From positions 62,001 through 126,000 of the forward strand of contig NZ_JAOVAM010000003.1 in assembly GCF_029850875.1 (NCBI RefSeq): DNA of 64,000 bases. The letters are read 5' to 3'. The notes under the pieces were generated by a model. It did not search any database, had not been told where the DNA came from, and worked only from the letters and a program-made list of their open reading frames with translations. Source of the DNA: Rothia similimucilaginosa (GTDB lineage Bacteria; Actinomycetota; Actinomycetes; Actinomycetales; Micrococcaceae). The translations under genes were made by a program, and so were the position numbers. This document shows, one piece after another, positions 44,246 to 53,391 of this stretch; position 1 is the first letter of the stretch, and each line of letters opens with the position of its first letter.

Positions 44246-45997
44246 TTGATTCGCCCCGACGGAAAACTCACTCACGACCTCGATCCGATTGACCACGGAC
44301 CCAAGGACGCCTGCGGCGTCTTCGGCGTCTGGGCTCCCGGCGAGGACGTGGCAAAGCTAACCTACTACGGCCTGTACGCACTCCAGCACCGCGGCCAGGA
44401 ATCAGCAGGTATCGCAACCAGTAACGGCAAACGCATCCACGTGTACAAAGATATGGGACTGGTCTCCCAGGTCTTTGATGAAGCCACCCTCAGCTCCATG
44501 CCCGGCGACCACGCTATCGGCCACGCCCGATATTCCACCACCGGCGCATCCCACTGGGCTAATGCACAGCCCACCCTCGGTACCACCCCGCACGGCACGC
44601 TCTGCCTGGCGCATAACGGTAACCTCACCAATTCCGCTGACCTTTACGACCGTATTCTCGAAAAGAACGGCGGCAAGCCCCCCAAGCACGGTGAGCTTGC
44701 TCAGGGTAACACCACCGACACCGCACTCGTTACGGCTCTACTGGCAGAGCATGACTTCGATTCCCTTGAAGAAGCAGCACTCGACCTATTGCCGACCCTG
44801 CGCGGTGCTTTCTGCCTCACCTTCATGGATGAGCACACCCTCTACGCTGCACGCGACCCGCAGGGTGTACGCCCCCTCGTGCTCGGTCGTCTGGAGCGTG
44901 GCTGGGTTGTCGCATCCGAAACCGCGGCACTTGATATTGTCGGCGCGTCCTTCGTGCGTGAAGTGGAGCCCGGCGAGTTCATCACCATTGACGAGAACGG
45001 TCTGCGTTCCCAGCGTTTCGCAGAAGCTAAGCCCGCCGGTTGCGTCTTCGAGTACGTCTACCTCGCTCGCCCGGACACCACCATCTCCGGCCGTAGCGTC
45101 TACGAATCCCGCGTAGAGATGGGTCGTCAGCTTGCCCGCGAACACGCTATTGAAGCTGACCTGGTCATGCCCACTCCCGAATCCGGTGTTCCGGCTGCTA
45201 TTGGTTACGCCGAAGAGTCCGGCATTCCCTACGGTAACGGCCTGGTCAAGAATGCCTACGTGGGCCGAACCTTCATTCAGCCCTCGCAGACTATCCGCCA
45301 GCTCGGTATTCGACTCAAGCTGAACCCGCTCAAGTCTGTGGTGGCCGGCAAGCGCCTCGTCGTTATTGACGACTCCATTGTTCGCGGTAACACTCAGCGT
45401 GCCCTCGTGCGTATGCTCCGCGAAGCTGGCGCGAAGGAAGTGCACGTGCGCATCTCCTCCCCGCCCGTGAAGTGGCCTTGCTTCTACGGTATTGACTTCG
45501 CCTCCCGCGCGGAGCTGATTGCGAACGGCCTGTCCGTGGACGAAATCGCATCCTCCCTGGGTGCCGATTCGCTCGGCTTCATCTCCCAGGAAGGCATGAT
45601 GGCAGCCACCGAGCAGCCCGCCGAAAACATGTGCACCGCATGCTTCACCGGCGAATACCCGATTGAGTTGCCGAGTGAGGAACGACGCGGCAAGTCCCTC
45701 TTCGACTCCACGGAGAAGGGCAATGGCGGCCCCCTCGCCGGTAAGGCGGCTGAGGTGACCGTGGAGCGCCCCGTCCCCTCCAAGCCTGAGCATGCTGAGG
45801 CAGTCTCCATCGATACCCGCGAAGGCACCGATACTCTCGAAACGAAGTTCGACCCCTCCGCAGTACAGGTTGCCGCAGACGATGCCGGTATGGGCATGTG
45901 CAACCCCGGCCCCGACGCCGACCTCGAGGCACTGCTCACGGAGCAGGACCGCACCCCCGCAAACTCCTCCGCTACCACTACCCCGAAGGAATCCTAA
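44246..45997 (+). CDS. purF: Amidophosphoribosyltransferase
   Basis: 583 residues if TTG 44246 is the start. Catalytic Cys lies in DACGVFGVWAPGEDV after a short propeptide, followed by GLYALQHRGQESAGIA (Ntn glutaminase) and the PRPP site VVIDDSIVRGNTQ; typical FeS cysteines (CFYG, CTACF) are present. First committed step of purine synthesis. A longer frame from GTG 44144 would add a 34-residue Cys-rich stretch (CECG, CAC) not seen in homologues; I favour TTG with AAAAGAAG upstream, but it is uncertain. Overlaps purM by one base. The last 90 residues are an acidic, unusual extension. Confidence 0.93.
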   Translation: MIRPDGKLTHDLDPIDHGPKDACGVFGVWAPGEDVAKLTYYGLYALQHRGQESAGIATSNGKRIHVYKDMGLVSQVFDEATLSSMPGDHAIGHARYSTTGASHWANAQPTLGTTPHGTLCLAHNGNLTNSADLYDRILEKNGGKPPKHGELAQGNTTDTALVTALLAEHDFDSLEEAALDLLPTLRGAFCLTFMDEHTLYAARDPQGVRPLVLGRLERGWVVASETAALDIVGASFVREVEPGEFITIDENGLRSQRFAEAKPAGCVFEYVYLARPDTTISGRSVYESRVEMGRQLAREHAIEADLVMPTPESGVPAAIGYAEESGIPYGNGLVKNAYVGRTFIQPSQTIRQLGIRLKLNPLKSVVAGKRLVVIDDSIVRGNTQRALVRMLREAGAKEVHVRISSPPVKWPCFYGIDFASRAELIANGLSVDEIASSLGADSLGFISQEGMMAATEQPAENMCTACFTGEYPIELPSEERRGKSLFDSTEKGNGGPLAGKAAEVTVERPVPSKPEHAEAVSIDTREGTDTLETKFDPSAVQVAADDAGMGMCNPGPDADLEALLTEQDRTPANSSATTTPKES

Positions 45998-47142
45998 TGA
46001 GCGAGAACACCACCACCGTAACCTACGCGAGCGCAGGTGTTGACGTAGAGGCTGGCGATCGCGCCGTTGAGCTGATGAAGGGCGCTATCAAGGCGACCCA
46101 CAACTCCTCCGTAGTTGGTGGCGTGGGCGGCTTTGCGGGCTTGTACGACGTCTCCGAGCTCGTCAAGTACCGCAAGCCCTACCTGGCAACCTCCACCGAT
46201 GGTGTGGGCACCAAGGTCGCTATCGCGCAGGCACTCGATATTCACGACACCATCGGTTACGACCTGGTAGGCATGGTCGTGGACGACATCGTCGTCTGCG
46301 GTGCGAAGCCGCTGTTCATGACCGACTACATTGCTACCGGCAAGGTCGTTCCCGAACGTATCGCTAACATTGTGCGCGGTATCGCTGGCGCATGTGCACA
46401 GGCTGGCACCGCCCTGGTTGGCGGCGAAACCGCTGAGCACCCCGGCCTGCTCGCAGAGGACGAGTACGACGTTGCGGGCGCAGCAACCGGTCTGGTCGAG
46501 GCAGACGAACTGCTCGGCCCCGAGCGCGTGCGTGAGGGCGACGTACTGATCGCTATGGCGTCCTCCGGTATTCACTCCAACGGCTACTCCCTGGTCCGTA
46601 AGGTCCTGAACGTTGCCGGCTGGGGTCTGGAGCGTCAGGTGGACGAACTGGGCCGCACCATCGGTGAAGAGCTGCTCGAACCCACCCGCGTGTACGCGGC
46701 AGACTGCCTGGATTTGGCGGCAGCATTCCCCGTCAACGGTGAGGACGGCACCACCGGTAGCGGTGTGCGCGGCTTCTCCCACGTGACCGGCGGCGGCCTG
46801 GCAGCTAACCTGGCTCGCGTTCTGCCCCAGGGCCTGGAGGGTCGCGTGGACCGCTCCACCTGGCAGATTCCCGCAATCTTCTCCCTGATTGGTTCGCTGG
46901 GCAACGTACCCCTGGCCGATCTGGAGCGTACCCTAAACCTGGGCGTGGGCATGATTGCTATCGTTGACCCCTCCGTGGCTGAGGCTGCTACCAAGCGCCT
47001 GAACGACCGCGGCATCCCCTCCTGGATTATGGGTGACGTTGTTGCCGCCGGCGAGCCCGAGGCTAACAACCCCGATTACGTTCAGGGCGCTAAGGGCGTG
47101 GACGGCGGCGCGGTTCGCCTGCTGGGCTCCTACGCTTCCTAA
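45997..47142 (+). CDS. purM: Phosphoribosylformylglycinamidine cyclo-ligase (AIR synthetase)
   Basis: 381 residues. Motifs: YASAGVDVEAGDRAVELMK, VGGVGGFAGLYD, TDGVGTKVAIA, VDDIVVCGAKPLFMTDYIATG, GGETAEHPG and SSGIHSNGYSL (ATP-grasp-like PurM fold). Makes AIR from FGAM. ATG overlaps the purF stop (TAATG), so the two are translationally coupled. In mycobacteria a DUF3073 gene follows purM; here it is 6.5 kb away. Confidence 0.96.
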   Translation: MSENTTTVTYASAGVDVEAGDRAVELMKGAIKATHNSSVVGGVGGFAGLYDVSELVKYRKPYLATSTDGVGTKVAIAQALDIHDTIGYDLVGMVVDDIVVCGAKPLFMTDYIATGKVVPERIANIVRGIAGACAQAGTALVGGETAEHPGLLAEDEYDVAGAATGLVEADELLGPERVREGDVLIAMASSGIHSNGYSLVRKVLNVAGWGLERQVDELGRTIGEELLEPTRVYAADCLDLAAAFPVNGEDGTTGSGVRGFSHVTGGGLAANLARVLPQGLEGRVDRSTWQIPAIFSLIGSLGNVPLADLERTLNLGVGMIAIVDPSVAEAATKRLNDRGIPSWIMGDVVAAGEPEANNPDYVQGAKGVDGGAVRLLGSYAS

Positions 47143-47199
47143 GGACGCTTTCTCTAGTAGACAGCGAGCGCCAGCTTGCTGGTGCTAATGATTTCTACA

Positions 47200-47238
47200 G
47201 ACCGGGGCGGTCACCCATGCGCGGTGGCCGCCCCGGTC
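47200..47238 (+). terminator. Terminator after purM
   Basis: A 16-bp stem (47200-47215 with 47223-47238) with one G-T pair, seven-base loop and a TTTT tail. Confidence 0.85.
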
Positions 47239-47778
47239 TTTTGTGTGCCTGCAGGCAGGGGGCGCTGTCTGGCGTGTTTGATGTCAGCTTTTTATTTAAT
47301 TTCAGGCGTATTTTGACTGGTTTTTATCTTTTAATATCAACCGCATTTTTAATGCATTTGAGTGCTTACATCACAGTGTTAAAAACATTTACTTATCACC
47401 CCACCCTTCAGTGGCACCATGCAGTTCACCTCACACACCCAAACTTTCAAGCCTCACCTACATAAACCCTCAATGATTAGGCACTATTCAGCCTAGATAG
47501 GTTAATTTTCTACACATTAACCCACGAAAACTGCTCTAAAAATCCCTAAAGCTCACCTTGAAGTAATACCTTAGAAATGTACGTTACACACCATCGAAAA
47601 AGAGTTCTTCCGGTACGTAAAAAGGGTCAAAAACGCTATTCCCTCACCCCTTTCAGCACTTCAGCACACCCAAAAACAGAGCCCTTTGCCGCCCCGTAAA
47701 ACCAAACCAAAAAATAGGCCGAACACATCCATACACATCACACAGTCCGCACCAACACACCTACATCAGGAGAACCAG
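47239..47778. other. Gene-free low-GC stretch
   Basis: 540 bases, markedly lower in GC than the flanks, with many T/A runs near 47280-47360. No ribosome site with a worthwhile frame was found, except the start of the decayed gene at its right end. Composition suggests foreign or eroding DNA. Confidence 0.5.
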
Positions 47779-48047
47779 ATGAGGCTTCCATACTTCGGCG
47801 TGTAGCGCGCCCTAACACCCCCACCGCGGCAGCCCCGGGTACGCCCCGCAGTACAGCAAGCAGTGGAACCTCGCTGACGACTACGACCGGATTCCTGGCG
47901 CCCCCGCACTGGAAATCCCCGAGATGCCCAGGTCTACGACCTGAATGGTGACACCGAGCCCATCATCCAGGATGAGCCGCTGGTCACCAACCCGGTGCAG
48001 AAGCCCGCGAGACCGAAGAAAAGCACTAGCCGCACTGCCGGGGTGAT
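47779..48047 (+). pseudogene. Decayed small coding region with frameshift
   Basis: A good ribosome site (AGGAG) precedes ATG 47779, but the frame stops after eight codons. A coding-like segment in the next frame (47840-47941: YAPQYSKQWNLADDYDRIPG...) ends at TGA 47942, while another frame carries on coherently from about 47932 (DAQVYDLNGDTEPIIQDEPL then VTNPVQKPARPKKST). The overlap at EIP-E/D suggests one frameshift near 47930 and another before 47840. No family recognised. Confidence 0.45.
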
Positions 48048-48077
48048 TCTTCATAATATTCGCCCCGCCGGTATAGC

Positions 48078-48111
48078 AAGGCCCCCGATGAGAGAACTCA
48101 TCGGGGGCCTT
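48078..48111. terminator. Strong terminator downstream of the subtilase gene
   Basis: A perfect 15-bp stem (48078-48092 with 48097-48111) with loop AGAA. It lies 36 bases beyond the minus-strand peptidase stop and can also stop rightward transcription. Confidence 0.8.
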
Positions 48112-48146
48112 TCGTATCTAAACTCTAACTCAACTGGCGGAGATGA

Positions 48147-49991
48147 CTAGTGGCGATTACCGGTCGCGAAACCAAGATAGCCATTGTTCGGGTAGGTGTT
48201 CACAGAAGCACCGTACCAGGAGCGGTAACGCGGAGTGTGGCGGTAACGCGGACGCGACGGGTAGGAGGGGCGACTAACCGGGCGGGACGGGCGGGTCACC
48301 GGACGGCTAGCCTTAGGAGCCGGGATCACCTTCGGTGCGGGGGCCTGCTGACGCTTAGCGTCCTCTTCAGCCTTCTTGCGTGCCGCCTCAGCTACGGCAG
48401 CCTCCGCAGCTTCACGATCGGAACGAACCCGCTGAACCGCGCGTGCTGCATTCACAATGCCGGAACCGCACGCGGACTGGTCGCACTCAACACCCTGAGA
48501 GGTGGACTGCAGAGCCTTCTTCGCCTGAGCGTAAGTAAGCTTCGGGTCGACCGCCTTCATGAGCGCCACAATACCAGCAACGTGCGGTGCCGCCATGGAA
48601 GTGCCCTGGTACTCGGCGTAGTCAGCCTTGCCGGGAGCGGTCTTACCAGCGTTGAGGGTGGAGAGAATACCGCCGCCCCAGTAGCGGCGGTCGCCACCGG
48701 GTGCGCTCACGTCCACGCGGGAGCCGTAGTTGGAGAAGTAGGAACGTTTGCCGTTCTTATCGGTTGCGCCCACGTTGATGACGTCCTCACAGTTGCCGGG
48801 GCTGGACTTCGAGGCATCAAAGCTGTTGTTACCGGCTGCGACGACCACGATGGAGCCGCGTTTATTTGCCTGAGCAATCGCCTGGCGGTACGGGGTGGTG
48901 CAGGTGCCCTCGCTACCGATGGACATGTTAATGACCTGGGCGGGATTCTGGTTTGCGGGAACGCCACGCACGCTACCACCAGCAGCCCAAATAATGCCGT
49001 CAGTGATGTCTGAGTCGAAGCCACCGCAGGCGCCCAGAACGCGCACGGGTACAATCTTCGCCTCGGGCGCCACACCGGCAATGCCTTCGTTATTGTTCGC
49101 AATAGCGGCAATAGTGCCCGCCACGTGGGTGCCGTGCCAGTCGGAAGGGCTTGCCTTCGAACCGGTGAAGCACTGGTTGTCTACGGTCCAGTTGCCGGCG
49201 TCGGTCGGGTCGGAGTCGCGGCCATTACCGTCGTTGGAGAACGCCGACTCGGCGATGAAATCATAGCCGGGCAGCACGTTAGCGTCCAGGTCCGGGTGAG
49301 CGGTGATACCGGAGTCCAGCACCGCCACGGTCACACCCTTACCGCGGGTGGTGCCCCACGCCTCCAGCGCGGAGACTCCGTTCTCACCGGTGAGGGACCA
49401 CATGCGGTTCATCTTCGGGTCATTGATTTTGATGGTTTCCGAGGTGTGATCCACGGTGGCGTAGCGGCGCATATCGGGTACTACGGAGGCGACCTTGGAG
49501 TTCGTGCTCAGGGCGTTCATATACTGCTGCGCCTGAGCCGGGGTGAGCTCCGAAGAGGTGGTGACTACGCTGGCATCCAGTGCGGTGGAACGGACGTAGC
49601 TGGTCTTAATGTTCAGCAGCTCGTCGATACTCTGCACATCGGAGGTGATGCCTGCGTAGAGTGCGTCACTCCAGGTTGCCTGCTGGGTACCCGCAGCTGC
49701 GGACCAGTCAATCTGGTCTGCAGCGGCGTCGGCGGAGGCGGCGTTCTTCGCCTCATCGGTGTAGGTGATGATGAAGCGGTTGTATGCCACGGGCGCGGAC
49801 TGCGCAGTATCGGAGATCTGGGCAGTATTAGATGCCTCTGCCGTCGCAGATGCCTTAGGGTGGGGAGCCTGCGCGGTGGGTGCCGCCACGGCGGGGATCA
49901 CGCTTACCGAGAGCAGGCAGGTCGCGGTGACGAAGCTCAGCAGGGAACGCTGTGAGGAGCGTGCCTGGGAGGGGCGAGCAATGCGAAACAT
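48147..49991 (-). CDS. Secreted S8 subtilisin-family serine peptidase
   Basis: 614 residues. Signal peptide 1-37 (basic start, SLLSFVTATCLLSVSVIPAVA), an inhibitor-I9-like propeptide (about 65-180), then a catalytic domain with Asp226 (VAVLDSGI), His286 (DWHGTHVAGT), oxyanion Asn388 (AAGNNS) and Ser465 (GTSMAAPH). After an Ala/Glu-rich helical stretch (about 525-555) comes a Pro/Arg-rich tail (SRPVTRPSRP, SYPSRPRYRH) ending in SWYGASVNTYPNNGYLGF, probably for surface or glycan binding. ATG 49991 has AAGGACG upstream; the upstream frame to 50270 is not needed. Likely acts outside the cell on proteins. Confidence 0.88.
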   Translation of the reverse strand: MFRIARPSQARSSQRSLLSFVTATCLLSVSVIPAVAAPTAQAPHPKASATAEASNTAQISDTAQSAPVAYNRFIITYTDEAKNAASADAAADQIDWSAAAGTQQATWSDALYAGITSDVQSIDELLNIKTSYVRSTALDASVVTTSSELTPAQAQQYMNALSTNSKVASVVPDMRRYATVDHTSETIKINDPKMNRMWSLTGENGVSALEAWGTTRGKGVTVAVLDSGITAHPDLDANVLPGYDFIAESAFSNDGNGRDSDPTDAGNWTVDNQCFTGSKASPSDWHGTHVAGTIAAIANNNEGIAGVAPEAKIVPVRVLGACGGFDSDITDGIIWAAGGSVRGVPANQNPAQVINMSIGSEGTCTTPYRQAIAQANKRGSIVVVAAGNNSFDASKSSPGNCEDVINVGATDKNGKRSYFSNYGSRVDVSAPGGDRRYWGGGILSTLNAGKTAPGKADYAEYQGTSMAAPHVAGIVALMKAVDPKLTYAQAKKALQSTSQGVECDQSACGSGIVNAARAVQRVRSDREAAEAAVAEAARKKAEEDAKRQQAPAPKVIPAPKASRPVTRPSRPVSRPSYPSRPRYRHTPRYRSWYGASVNTYPNNGYLGFATGNRH

Positions 49992-50310
49992 GGACGTCCT
50001 TGAGGTGAGTGGTACCGGGTGCGCACGATGCGGTGTAGCGTTGCCGACTTGCGTTGAGGGCGCAGAGCCAGGTGTGTGTACTCGGTACGAGTGAATACGG
50101 AAGAGTGGGGTGTTAGCGCTGTGCGGTGTTTTCATCGCACGCATCTGCCGGGCAGATGTCTCTGTGGGTAGATGCTGTTGTGCGGGGTGGTTGATGCATG
50201 GCGCTGTGGTGCGTGGTGTCTGCATTGTAGCTTGTGCGGCTGTTGAGGGTAGCTCACAATATGCATGCACGGGTACGTACCGTGAGATACTCTATCACCC
50301 TTTTTGGGTT

Positions 50311-50381
50311 ACTTTATGAATAAAATAACCTTTATGATGCAGGTCACTTTATGTAAAGATAAGTAAAACTTAAATCTTTAC
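50311..50381. repeat. CTTTATG direct repeats and inverted repeat upstream of the peptidase
   Basis: ACTTTATG occurs at 50311 and 50346, with CCTTTATG at 50329 between (17-18 bp steps). It is followed by an 8-bp inverted repeat GTAAAGAT (50353-50360)/ATCTTTAC (50374-50381). Lies about 320 bases before the peptidase start on a low-GC island. Possible regulator binding site; no family assigned. Confidence 0.45.
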
Positions 50382-50711
50382 TTCAAGCCCAGGAGAATAG
50401 CTCAACCAGGCATTTCCTTATTTGCATTTACGTGAAATAAAAATCTTATTATTTACGCCACACTATCGAGCTTTAGCCGCTTCACACATAGGAAAAGATA
50501 CTAGGATAGCGACATCCCACCACATAAACTACTTCCAAAGAACTCCCGCACACAGGCTGAGAGAAAATATATATCAATGCAGTGATATGCATTTTCTTTT
50601 TTCTATTCGCTCCTCACAAGCCAATACACAAAGAATGCAGATATTTTCTAAAAGGTGCATTTATGTTAGTGGATGACCAACCCCCTTGCCGCTTCCAGCG
50701 CTCACATACGC
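50382..50711. other. Low-GC stretch without gene
   Basis: 330 bases of AT-rich DNA. An 84-codon plus-strand frame (50422-50676) has no ribosome site and an unconvincing composition, so no gene is called. Confidence 0.45.
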
Positions 50712-50746
50712 AAAGACCCCGTTGAGTTTTCTCATCGGGGTCTTTT
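50712..50746. terminator. Terminator downstream of the GT2-GtrA gene
   Basis: A 15-bp stem (50712-50726 with 50731-50745), one mismatch, loop TTTT, T/A-rich on both sides. It lies 120 bases past the glycosyltransferase stop. Confidence 0.75.
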
Positions 50747-50865
50747 CGTGAACAGAACGCTGCCGCTTTTGATGCTGCAGCTTGCATCTCCCACCTATCC
50801 TCACGACTGATGGGTGGGAGAAGTTTTGTAGGTAGCCTCTAGTGAACTAGCCGCTAGGGACCTAC

Positions 50866-52047
50866 CTAGGAGGCGGGCATTCCGGCACGAATACCGGCAG
50901 CCTCCATGCGAGCCGACTCGTAGCTCACCGCACGCAAACCGGAAGAGGTGGCGATTGATTGAGTCTTTTCTCGCGTATTTTTCTGACGCTGGGTAGGTAG
51001 AAAGACCCAGCGGCGCTGAACCGCGAAGCTGATCGGGATTAGAATCAGTTCGGTCAGAATCTTGGTGACCAGCAGGGACGCCCCCAGACCGGTCAAAGCT
51101 TCCATCAGAGCCGCGTTGACTGCGAGGATGCCCACCGCCAGCACGGTGTAACGTACCAGCGAAGAGGATGCGGAGGGGCATGCACCTCCGTCATGCATAA
51201 GCATTCGGTTGACGGTGAAATTCGTTAGCGCCGAGATGACGCGGGCACCAATCACGGCTGCCAGCAGCGGAGCGCCTATGCCCATCAGGACGAAGAAGGC
51301 GATAGCATCCACGAGGAAGCCGGTCAGGAAAGACGAAACCAGGAAGGCAAGCAGCGGCGCGTAAATGAGCGCCGAGTCCTGCAGAGGCCTAAAGTGGCTG
51401 GTCGGGTTGCCCGGCTCGTAGACCTTCACAATAGGTACCTGCACCAGCTCCACGTCTGCGCGGGTTGCTCGCAGAAGCATGGAGAACTCGTACTCGTACT
51501 TATCGCCGGGGATCTGCAGCAGCCAGTCCAGAATCTGCGGAGTGAAGCCGCGCAGACCGGTCTGGGTATCTGCCACGCGGGCGCCGGTCGCCAGGGCGAA
51601 GAAGCCTACGGTTGCGCTGTTGCCAATCTTGGAGCGTAGCGGCACCTTGGTGCCTTCTTCGCCGGCGTTTGGGTCGGGCTTGGTACGCACGCCGAGGATG
51701 ATGCTCATCTGGCCTGCCGCCGCTGCGGTTTCGGTGCGCACGCCCACACGGAAGATGTCCCGGGGTAGGTGCTGGCCGTCTGCATCGGCGGTGACGATGA
51801 CCTCGCCGGAACGGTTTGCTTTCACCCAGTCGATGCCGGTGCGCAGTGCCGCACCCTTACCCTTGTTGACCGGGTGGGCCTGCACGGTCACGCCGTCGAT
51901 ACGCAGTTCGGTAAAGATTGGCGCATAGGTGCTGCCGGAGCCATCGTCAATGATGAGAATTTCTGTATCCGGATCCTGTTCACGCAGGGCACGGACAAAG
52001 CGGACTAGTGATTGGTCCGGTTTATAGGCGGGTATCAGGATAATCAC
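50866..52047 (-). CDS. Bifunctional GT2 glycosyltransferase/GtrA membrane protein
   Basis: 393 residues. N-terminal GT2 domain (about 1-220): IILIPAYKPDQSLVRFV, DTEILIIDDGSGSTY, ADADGQHLP, typical of polyprenyl-phosphate sugar transferases. C-terminal GtrA domain with four TM helices (about 225-345) that may flip or anchor the lipid-linked sugar. GTG start at 52047, whose GTGA overlaps the upstream stop. The pair with the phosphodiester glycosidase points to modification of a surface glycopolymer. Sugar unknown. Confidence 0.88.
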   Translation of the reverse strand: MIILIPAYKPDQSLVRFVRALREQDPDTEILIIDDGSGSTYAPIFTELRIDGVTVQAHPVNKGKGAALRTGIDWVKANRSGEVIVTADADGQHLPRDIFRVGVRTETAAAAGQMSIILGVRTKPDPNAGEEGTKVPLRSKIGNSATVGFFALATGARVADTQTGLRGFTPQILDWLLQIPGDKYEYEFSMLLRATRADVELVQVPIVKVYEPGNPTSHFRPLQDSALIYAPLLAFLVSSFLTGFLVDAIAFFVLMGIGAPLLAAVIGARVISALTNFTVNRMLMHDGGACPSASSSLVRYTVLAVGILAVNAALMEALTGLGASLLVTKILTELILIPISFAVQRRWVFLPTQRQKNTREKTQSIATSSGLRAVSYESARMEAAGIRAGMPAS

Positions 52048-53114
52048 GATGCGCTCCCTGCTATGTAGAGGATGTCGCTGGTGCCACGTTCCTTGGTGCC
52101 ACCCTGCGGGCGATTGACCAGCTCATTGTTGAAGACCATGGCGGAGGAGCCACCACCGTCCAGGTTGTAGGCGCTCACGCAGCCGAGGTCCTTGAACATC
52201 TGGGCGAACTCGGGCATCGTCACGCCACGCGAGTAGTTGGTGGAGCGGCCATCGACCACAATGAAGACCAGGTGATTGGTGCCGAGCACACCTACACCGG
52301 TTCGCGGCTGGTTGCCCTGGATGGAGTGGTTACCAAAGTTGGTGTCCACCTCGACGCTGTCGATGCCGTCGACGATTGCGGAGTCCTTGACCAGCGCGGG
52401 GCCGAAGGAGAGAGTGTTCCACACACCCTCGTTGACGAGGGTCTGGGCATTGGTTGCGGTTTCGTCGTAGAGCTTGACGGAGCCGTCGCGGTAGAAGGCG
52501 AAGCCTTCACGTGCGCCAGAGTCACGGTAGACAACACCGTTTCGGATCACGATGCCGGTGGTACGGAAGCCATAGTAGTCACCGTTGATTGCCCAGATGC
52601 CGTTGTGTTCAGCCGCCATGTTCGAGGGGGTGTCGATGATGTTCTGGCCGAACTTGTTATTGGCGAAGGCGCTTCGCAGCAGAGTCGCGTTGTCGAGCTT
52701 TATGTCTGCTACGAAGGAGACGACCACATCCGAGCCGCTACCGGTGGTGTTGGAGGTGATGGTGATAGAGCCTTCGTTAGCGGTGAGGCTCTGACCGTTG
52801 ACCTTCACGCCAGTCAGTTCGGTGGGGTCTGCGGTGGCGGAGCCGGAGGCGCTTGCGTTTGCCTGGGCTGCAGCCGCCTCGTAGGCGGTGGTGTCTTCGA
52901 TTTCGGTGTGCTCTGCCAGGTAGCGGTTGTATGCCCACCCCGTACCGCCGCCGACTACTGCGAGTGCACCGAGGCCGCCGCCGATAAAGATTCGACGAGT
53001 GAGATTCTTCTTGGCTAGCTTCTGCTCTGCAGCGGTTTGTACTGCGTTAGCTTGTTCTGCCGCGGTCTGGGTGGTCTGGTCAATGTTCTGAGTCATGTTC
53101 TGTTCGTTGTTCAT
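52044..53114 (-). CDS. Membrane-anchored phosphodiester glycosidase (NAGPA domain)
   Basis: 356 residues with a short cytoplasmic start, one TM helix (about 42-62, IFIGGGLGALAVVGGGTGW) and an extracytoplasmic phosphodiester glycosidase domain: GIWAINGDYYGFR, GFAFYRDGSVKLYDE, FGPALV, NQPRTGVGVLG, LVFIVVDGRS and NLDGGGSSAMVF. These enzymes cleave GlcNAc-1-phosphodiesters. Coupled by GTGA overlap with the GT2-GtrA gene, suggesting synthesis and trimming of the same phosphoglycan. Substrate is inference. Confidence 0.85.
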   Translation of the reverse strand: MNNEQNMTQNIDQTTQTAAEQANAVQTAAEQKLAKKNLTRRIFIGGGLGALAVVGGGTGWAYNRYLAEHTEIEDTTAYEAAAAQANASASGSATADPTELTGVKVNGQSLTANEGSITITSNTTGSGSDVVVSFVADIKLDNATLLRSAFANNKFGQNIIDTPSNMAAEHNGIWAINGDYYGFRTTGIVIRNGVVYRDSGAREGFAFYRDGSVKLYDETATNAQTLVNEGVWNTLSFGPALVKDSAIVDGIDSVEVDTNFGNHSIQGNQPRTGVGVLGTNHLVFIVVDGRSTNYSRGVTMPEFAQMFKDLGCVSAYNLDGGGSSAMVFNNELVNRPQGGTKERGTSDILYIAGSAS

Positions 53115-53349
53115 GTCTCTAGAATGCCGGCCTATTCTCTGTGCCAGTCATGACTAAGCTGTGCAGGAGCTATGCATGATTATTCATTTCAAACTTTTTT
53201 ATTACCAACTATGCCTTATTACCAAATAGATTTATGCACATATATGTATAAGCATGTTTATTGGCTCTGCGCTCCACATAGTTAAGACCCCCCCGTCGGC
53301 AGCCTGCCTTCGCACACACCCGGGTGCATCCGCACAAACTGCGGGCACG
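53115..53349. other. Intergenic region upstream of glycosidase, low GC
   Basis: About 235 bases with AT-rich centre (TTATTACC repeated at 53200 and 53217) and no supported gene; it contains the likely promoter of the two-gene glycan operon. Confidence 0.4.
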
Positions 53350-53391
53350 AAAAAACCGGCTGAGCACCCCGTGTGGGGTCTCAAGCCGGTT
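53350..53391 (-). terminator. Terminator after DUF3073 gene
   Basis: Stem AACCGGC (53354-53360) with GCCGGTT (53385-53391), extended inward by TGAG/CTCA and CACCCC/GGGGTC; the A6 on the plus strand gives U6 on the minus-strand transcript. Confidence 0.8.

Noticed and set aside
50422-50676. 84-codon plus-strand frame
   Set aside because: AT-rich, no Shine-Dalgarno, implausible composition.
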